A stretch of 9,921 bases of DNA, taken from positions 1 to 9,921 of the forward strand of contig JAZOOX010000020.1 of assembly GCA_045655245.1 (NCBI GenBank), in the 5' to 3' direction. Shown here one piece after another: positions 6,077-9,921 of this stretch. The first letter of the stretch is position 1; every line of letters begins with the position of its first letter. Source of the DNA: RGIG8785 sp045655245. GTDB lineage: Bacteria; Bacillota; Clostridia; RGIG8785. The notes under the pieces are model-generated. The model saw only the letters and a list, made by a program, of their open reading frames with translations. It was not told the DNA's origin and did not search any database. A program made the position numbers and the translations under genes.

Positions 6077-7999
6077 TCAGCAAACCAAAGAGCCGGGAGC
6101 AATCTCGTCCGACGGCATCAACACAGTCAGTTTTCCGTCTTTTTCTGCGCTTAAAATCATGCCGTTAGACCACTCGCCGCGGAGTTTAACGGGTTTTAAG
6201 TTACAAACAACGATAACGTTTTTGCCAATCAATTGGTCAGGCTGATAGAACTTTGCGATTCCCGAAACAACCTGACGCTGTTCGGCACCCAAATCCAGCT
6301 GGAACTTCAGCAGTTTATCCGAACCTTTTACAGGCTCACACGCCAGTACTCTTGCAACACGAAGTTCGCACTTAGAGAAATCATCAATGCTGATTTCAGG
6401 CAGATGTTCTAAAGGCTCAACCGCCTCTTCTTTTTCAAGAGAGAGCATGATCTCTTCCAGTTTCTTGGTTTCGTCCAGACGGGCAAACAGCGGTTCGGGC
6501 TTACCCACCAGGTCTCCCGTTTTTAACGCACCGAAGGACGAAAGGGAATCAAAGGAAGTAGCAGAGGTTGCCAACTGTTCCAAAATCTTTTTGGAGGTGT
6601 CGGGCATAAAGGATTCCAATAAAACGGCGACATAACGAATGCTTTCCAACAGATGGTACATAACCGTTCCCAAACGTTCTTTTTCCGCCTCGTCCTTTGC
6701 CAAAGCCCAAGGCATCGTTTTATCAATGTATTTGTTTCCTGCATGAACAATGTTCCAAATTTCGTCCATGGCATCAGCAACACGCAGTTCCTGCATGCAG
6801 TCAACCACTTTGTTAACGCCGTTTTGTGCAATAGAAACCAGTTCGTCTTCCGTTTCGGTGGGAGTACCCATTGCAGGCAGGATGCCATCGAAGTATTTAT
6901 GAAGCATCGAAATGGAACGGTTCACCAGGTTGCCCAATGTGTTTGCCAGTTCAGAATTGTAACGGCTGATGATGGTTTCATACGTGATACTGCCATCCTG
7001 CGCAAAGGGCATTTCATGCAACAGATAGAAACGGATCGCATCAACACCGAAATGACCAACCAGATCGTCGGCGTACATCACGTTACCCTTGGATTTACTC
7101 ATCTTATCGTTGCCGAAGAGCAACCACGGATGCCCGAAAATCTGCTTGGGCAAGGGTTCACCCAACGCCATCAGCATAATCGGCCAGTAGATGGTGTGGA
7201 ACCGTAAAATATCCTTCCCAATGACATGGACGTCGGCAGGCCAGTATTTTTTGTAAAGGTCAGAAGAACCATCGGGGTCATACCCCAATGCGGTGATGTA
7301 GTTGCTTAACGCATCAATCCAGACGTAGATAACATGCTTGGGGTCAAAGGGTACGGGAACGCCCCAAGAAAAGGTACTTCTGGAAACACACAAATCCTGC
7401 AGACCGGGTTTTAAGAAATTATTGACCATTTCCTTTTTGCGGCTTTCAGGCTGGATAAAGTCGGGGTTTTCTTCAATGTGCTTCATCAGACGGTCTTGGT
7501 ATTTGCTCATTCTGAAGAAATAAGATTCTTCTTTCGCTTTTTCAACCTTCCGTCCGCAGTCGGGACAGCAACCATCCACCAACTGGCTCTCGGTAAAGAA
7601 AGATTCACAGGGAACACAGTACCATCCTTCATACTCACTCTTATAAATGTCACCCTGGTCATAGAGCTTTTTGAAAATCTTTTGTACCACCTTTTCGTGT
7701 TGTGCATCGGTGGTGCGGATGAACCCGTCGTAGCTGGCGCCCATCAGATCCCAAATTTCACGGATCTGTCCTGCAACATTGTCAACATACTCCTGGGGAG
7801 CAATGCCTAATTTTTCGGACTCCTGCTGGATTTTCTGACCGTGTTCGTCCGTACCGGTCAAAAAATAAACATCCTGACCGATCTGACGGCGAAAACGGGC
7901 AATGGCATCGGTTAGAACAACCTCGTAGGTATTGCCGATATGAGGTTTACGCGATGTATAAGCGATTGCGGTAGTAATATAGAATTTTTTCTGTTCCAT
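6077..7999 (-). CDS. metG: Methionyl-tRNA synthetase
   Basis: A 640-residue class I synthetase that charges tRNA-Met and initiator tRNA with methionine. The HIGH-type signature is HIGN at 20-23, and KMSKS is at 299-303. A zinc knuckle in the connective peptide has C128-X2-C131 and C145-X2-C148; C144 is an extra adjacent Cys. An anticodon-binding helical domain runs from about 340 to 500, and a C-terminal tRNA-binding OB domain from about 540 to 640 (ELRVARVL, GSDKLLKFQLDLG, KLRGEWSNGMILSAE). The length fits the bacterial form with the appended C-terminal domain. The start is ATG at 7997-7999 with AGGAGG at 8007-8012, 7 nt away and overlapping the proB stop codon. No T-box leader is visible: the gene is read from the proB promoter with an 11-nt gap, which differs from the many Firmicutes metG genes that have their own regulated leader. 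Confidence 0.98.
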   Translation of the reverse strand: MEQKKFYITTAIAYTSRKPHIGNTYEVVLTDAIARFRRQIGQDVYFLTGTDEHGQKIQQESEKLGIAPQEYVDNVAGQIREIWDLMGASYDGFIRTTDAQHEKVVQKIFKKLYDQGDIYKSEYEGWYCVPCESFFTESQLVDGCCPDCGRKVEKAKEESYFFRMSKYQDRLMKHIEENPDFIQPESRKKEMVNNFLKPGLQDLCVSRSTFSWGVPVPFDPKHVIYVWIDALSNYITALGYDPDGSSDLYKKYWPADVHVIGKDILRFHTIYWPIMLMALGEPLPKQIFGHPWLLFGNDKMSKSKGNVMYADDLVGHFGVDAIRFYLLHEMPFAQDGSITYETIISRYNSELANTLGNLVNRSISMLHKYFDGILPAMGTPTETEDELVSIAQNGVNKVVDCMQELRVADAMDEIWNIVHAGNKYIDKTMPWALAKDEAEKERLGTVMYHLLESIRYVAVLLESFMPDTSKKILEQLATSATSFDSLSSFGALKTGDLVGKPEPLFARLDETKKLEEIMLSLEKEEAVEPLEHLPEISIDDFSKCELRVARVLACEPVKGSDKLLKFQLDLGAEQRQVVSGIAKFYQPDQLIGKNVIVVCNLKPVKLRGEWSNGMILSAEKDGKLTVLMPSDEIAPGSLVC

Positions 8000-8010
8000 T
8001 TTTCTTCCTC

Positions 8011-8787
8011 CTATTTCTTACCGATAAACAAGGTTCCGCGGGCAGAATGCTCGATAATATCAAATACAATGGCGGGATCTTGTCCGTTGGCAATAAACAT
8101 ATCAATGCCGTTCCCCGTAGCGTACTCGGCAGCAGTAATCTTAGTTGCCATTCCGCCCGTACCCACGCCCGAGTCAGAACCGCCTGCGATCTTACGGATG
8201 TGGTCGTCAATGACCTCTACCCGTTCAATCAATGCGGCGTCGGGATTCTCATGGGGGTTGGCCTCGTAAAGACCGTCGATGTCGGACAGAAGAATCAGTA
8301 AGTCTGCACTGATCAGCGATGCCACAATTGCCGACAAGGTATCGTTGTCACCGATAACGATTTCATCAAAGGAGATGGTATCGTTTTCGTTAACGATGGG
8401 GATTACACTCCAATCCAAAAGGGTGTTCACCGTGTTAATCACGTTGTTTTTGCCGTGTTCATCATCCACGATGTACTTGGTAATCAAGATCTGGGCAACA
8501 TTACTTCCGTACTCGGCAAACAGTTTACGGTACAGGTCCATCAGCTCGCACTGACCAACCGCCGCAAGTGCCTGTTTTTCGCGGATCTCACGAGGTTTCT
8601 CGCTGATGGAAAGACGTCCCATTCCCGCACGGATAGCACCCGAGCTGACCAGCACTACCTCGTGCCCTGCATTTTTCAGTTCGCAAAGCGTTCGTGCCAA
8701 ACGCTCGATCCGCCGCATATGTAATTTCCCGTTGGGATAAGTCAATGTTGACGTGCCGACTTTTACAACAATTCGTTTGCTTTCCAT
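8011..8787 (-). CDS. proB: Glutamate 5-kinase, short form without PUA domain
   Basis: A 258-residue amino acid kinase that phosphorylates L-glutamate to gamma-glutamyl phosphate, the first step of proline synthesis in the cytoplasm. Motifs in order: VVKVGTSTL (7-15), LVSSGAIRAG (46-55), IVNENDT (131-137), GDNDTLSA (146-153), LLSDIDGLY (166-174) and VGTGGMATK (208-216), the last being part of the nucleotide-binding lid. The E. coli enzyme has about 367 residues, including a C-terminal PUA domain; this protein stops after the kinase domain, as in a number of Gram-positive relatives. The frame extends 35 codons further upstream, but that part covers the promoter. The ATG at 8785-8787 has AAGGGGA 6 nt upstream (8794-8800) and gives the family N-terminus. 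proA, the usual partner, is not in the window; the next gene is metG. Confidence 0.96.
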   Translation of the reverse strand: MESKRIVVKVGTSTLTYPNGKLHMRRIERLARTLCELKNAGHEVVLVSSGAIRAGMGRLSISEKPREIREKQALAAVGQCELMDLYRKLFAEYGSNVAQILITKYIVDDEHGKNNVINTVNTLLDWSVIPIVNENDTISFDEIVIGDNDTLSAIVASLISADLLILLSDIDGLYEANPHENPDAALIERVEVIDDHIRKIAGGSDSGVGTGGMATKITAAEYATGNGIDMFIANGQDPAIVFDIIEHSARGTLFIGKK

Positions 8788-8826
8788 GGCCCGTCCCCTT
8801 TCATTGGATAGATTTTGCATTATATT

Positions 8827-8856
8827 ATTATAACCGAAAAAGTGCAGATTTGTCAA
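8827..8856 (-). promoter_or_regulatory. Sigma-A type promoter for the proB-metG-tatD-radical SAM unit
   Basis: On the minus strand a perfect TTGACA (8851-8856) is followed by 18 nt and a perfect TATAAT (8827-8832); shifted by one base, TTATAA gives a 17-nt spacer. A second TATAAT (8819-8824) overlaps downstream but is too far from the -35. The leader to the proB ATG is about 30 nt, too short for a riboswitch. Confidence 0.88.
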
Positions 8857-8868
8857 CCGATTCCCAAG

Positions 8869-8903
8869 ATAAAACAAAGAAAGCCACCCCAAAGGATGGC
8901 TTT
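8869..8903 (-). terminator. Rho-independent terminator after the lipoprotein gene
   Basis: In the minus direction AAAGCCATCC pairs with GGGTGGCTTT (8880-8903, 10 pairs including one G-U, loop TTTG), followed by a T-rich run TCTTTGTTTT. It begins 3 nt after the stop codon of the lipoprotein gene and ends just upstream of the -35 box of the proB promoter, so it insulates the two units. Confidence 0.85.
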
Positions 8904-8906
8904 TTC

Positions 8907-9464
8907 TTATTGCAGTTGAAAGGTCTCGGCAATCGCACTCATGATTGCTGCAGAATTGTCACTTGCCAGCGCAGAATATTCCCAAGAAAGGTAATAGGTT
9001 TTCCCCTCGGTTTCAAAGGAACGGAACCACAACACACGGCCGCCGTCTCCCCTATCAAACCCGCAAATTGTCTCGCCCATCAGGTCTTCAAAGATATAGT
9101 CCTCGTTTTCTTCCAGGAACAGTCGGCGGGACTCGATCAAGGGCAACGGGTAGGTCCTGACCGTTAACTCAGCGTGGTCGTTGCCGACAGGCGACCACGT
9201 CTCTTCAAGAGCCCCGTCATCCAGTTCTTTTTCATATGCCCAGCCCGATTCCGGGATTTCAATAACGTAGCCGTCCCCATTATGAGTTTTAGCAGGCAGA
9301 TTCTTTAGAACGTCTTTCGGTTCACCGACAATGATAGAAGTAGGACCGTCCGCCCCGCCGATGATACCAAAAGTATGGTCATTTGTTGCTTCGGGCAAAA
9401 ACAGTTTCTTGCCACACGAGCAAAGAAGTGTTACACACAAAACGAGTAAAAGAACTTTTTTCAT
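8907..9464 (-). CDS. Small lipoprotein with isolated GGADGPTSI motif
   Basis: A 185-residue predicted lipoprotein. The N-terminus MKKVLLLVLCVTLLCSC is a basic-hydrophobic signal peptide ending in a lipobox (L14-C15-S16-C17), so the mature protein should be anchored by Cys17 to the outer face of the membrane. Residues 32-46 read FGIIGGADGPTSIIV, matching the Na+-binding motif region of the beta subunit of sodium-translocating decarboxylases (OadB/GcdB), but none of that subunit's membrane helices are present. The rest (about 65-185) looks like a soluble alpha/beta domain with many acidic and aromatic residues and a single Cys (C134); I do not recognise it. From memory, short Firmicutes proteins with this motif are often mis-annotated as decarboxylase subunits. 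ATG 9462-9464 has GGAGG 6 nt upstream (9471-9475); the 22 codons upstream in frame are rejected. It is a single-gene unit. Confidence 0.82.
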   Translation of the reverse strand: MKKVLLLVLCVTLLCSCGKKLFLPEATNDHTFGIIGGADGPTSIIVGEPKDVLKNLPAKTHNGDGYVIEIPESGWAYEKELDDGALEETWSPVGNDHAELTVRTYPLPLIESRRLFLEENEDYIFEDLMGETICGFDRGDGGRVLWFRSFETEGKTYYLSWEYSALASDNSAAIMSAIAETFQLQ

Positions 9465-9501
9465 GATTCCCCTCCCCAAAAGTACGATATCGATCAATAC
9501 C

Positions 9502-9530
9502 ATACTAACATAAATGCCGAAAAAGTACAA
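9502..9530 (-). promoter_or_regulatory. Possible weak promoter for the lipoprotein gene
   Basis: On the minus strand TTGTAC (9525-9530), 17 nt, then TAGTAT (9502-9507). Only the TTG and four of six -10 bases match consensus, but the spacing and the position about 40 nt before the start are right, and the gene must have a promoter between it and the ppdK terminator. The palindrome CGATATCG (9485-9492) lies between this site and the ribosome binding site and could be an operator. Confidence 0.35.
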
Positions 9531-9532
9531 TA

Positions 9533-9565
9533 TAAAAATCCCCGCCGATGACTCGACGGGGATTT
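9533..9565 (-). terminator. Rho-independent terminator after ppdK
   Basis: AAATCCCCG (9536-9544) pairs with CGGGGATTT (9557-9565); after one mismatch three more pairs extend the stem around a 4-nt loop. On the minus strand it is followed by a short T-rich run. It lies about 20 nt downstream of the ppdK stop. Confidence 0.85.
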
Positions 9566-9584
9566 CATTTTGTTAATCAGACAA

Positions 9585-9921
9585 TTACTTGCTTGCCTTG
9601 ATAGCGGCCTGAGCAGCAGCCAGACGAGCGATCGGTACACGGAAGGGCGAGCAAGAAACGTAGTCCAGACCAATGTTGTGGCAGAACTCAACAGAAACGG
9701 GGTCACCACCGTGCTCACCGCAGATACCGCAGTGAATAGCAGGACGGGTCTTCTTACCCATTTCAACAGCCATTTCCATTAACTTACCAACACCGGTCTG
9801 ATCCAACTTAGCGAAAGGATCGTTTTCATAGATCTTGCGGTCATAGTAAGCGGTCAGGAACTTGCCGGCGTCATCACGAGAGAAACCGAAGGTCATCTGG
9901 GTCAGGTCGTTGGTACCGAAG
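9585..9921 (-). CDS. ppdK: Pyruvate, phosphate dikinase, C-terminal part (runs off right edge)
   Basis: The last 112 codons of a gene that continues beyond the right edge; the full enzyme is about 870-900 residues. The visible part starts FGTNDLTQMTFGFSRDDAGK and includes GICGEHGGDP, whose Cys is the catalytic residue of the PEP/pyruvate-binding domain, and the conserved tail DYVSCSPFRVPIARLAAAQA. The Asn-Asp of GTNDLTQ also belongs to the pyruvate site. The enzyme interconverts pyruvate, ATP and Pi with PEP, AMP and PPi in the cytoplasm; in anaerobic Clostridia it can work in either glycolysis or PEP formation. PEP synthase and enzyme I of the phosphotransferase system share the domain, but the CGEHGGDP and FGFSRDD segments are those of PPDK. 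A terminator follows at once, so it is the last gene of its unit. Confidence 0.95.
   Translation of the reverse strand, partial: FGTNDLTQMTFGFSRDDAGKFLTAYYDRKIYENDPFAKLDQTGVGKLMEMAVEMGKKTRPAIHCGICGEHGGDPVSVEFCHNIGLDYVSCSPFRVPIARLAAAQAAIKASK

Noticed and set aside
6076..6102. Upstream ATG start for tatD adding nine residues
   Set aside because: It lies inside metG and adds residues absent from the TatD N-terminus; the ATG one nt after the metG stop fits better.
8788..8892. N-terminal extension of ProB in the longest frame
   Set aside because: The extension covers the TTGACA/TATAAT promoter and the ribosome binding site, so it cannot be translated from that transcript.
9465..9530. N-terminal extension of the lipoprotein
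   Set aside because: The ribosome binding site at 9471-9475 and the signal peptide beginning MKK indicate the ATG at 9462-9464.
1..9921. Mobile element, CRISPR array or defence island
   Set aside because: No transposase, integrase, direct-repeat array or known defence family is visible, and gene content is conserved core metabolism with uniform orientation.

Overview
The window reads as a stretch of chromosome from an anaerobic member of the Firmicutes, probably a gut Clostridia of the Oscillospiraceae/Lachnospiraceae type. The inference rests on strong AGGAGG-type ribosome binding sites, near-consensus sigma-A promoters, short-loop terminators and gene families typical of that group: pyruvate phosphate dikinase, the NifU-like/GGGtGRT pair, a ClpE-type unfoldase with an N-terminal zinc finger, the TatD-associated radical SAM family, and a lipoprotein with the GGADGPTSI motif. 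No mobile element, CRISPR array, rRNA or tRNA is visible. Every gene I can support lies on the minus strand, so transcription runs from the right edge to the left; open frames on the plus strand are antisense shadows.

Right to left. The 3' end of ppdK (pyruvate phosphate dikinase) enters at the right edge and ends in its own terminator. A single-gene unit follows: a small lipoprotein carrying an isolated GGADGPTSI motif, with its own terminator. Next, a near-consensus promoter starts a tightly packed run: proB (glutamate 5-kinase without a PUA domain), metG (methionyl-tRNA synthetase), tatD (metal-dependent nuclease) and a TatD-associated radical SAM gene. Gaps within it are 11 nt, 1 nt and a 4-nt ATGA overlap. 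A terminator-like hairpin closes this run, and only 24 nt further on begins a clpE-type AAA+ unfoldase gene followed 4 nt later by a HIRAN-domain protein, then a long-stem terminator.

A 325-nt non-coding gap (1048-1372) separates this from the leftmost unit. It holds that terminator, an unexplained 92-nt imperfect palindrome that could be a structured RNA or a genomic repeat, and a promoter (TTGACG, 17 nt, TATAAT) with a 19-nt inverted repeat in the leader. This promoter drives an iron-sulfur scaffold-like (NifU_N-like) protein and, 18 nt behind it, a GGGtGRT family protein that runs off the left edge.

Most of the window is housekeeping: proline synthesis, tRNA charging, pyruvate/PEP interconversion, DNA or RNA end trimming and protein quality control. 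The least understood parts are the NifU-like/GGGtGRT pair, the ClpE-HIRAN pairing, the TatD/radical SAM coupling, the motif-bearing lipoprotein and the 92-nt palindrome. Several genes start inside the longest open frame (clpE, radical SAM, tatD, proB, lipoprotein); the coordinates given follow ribosome binding sites and stop/start overlaps.
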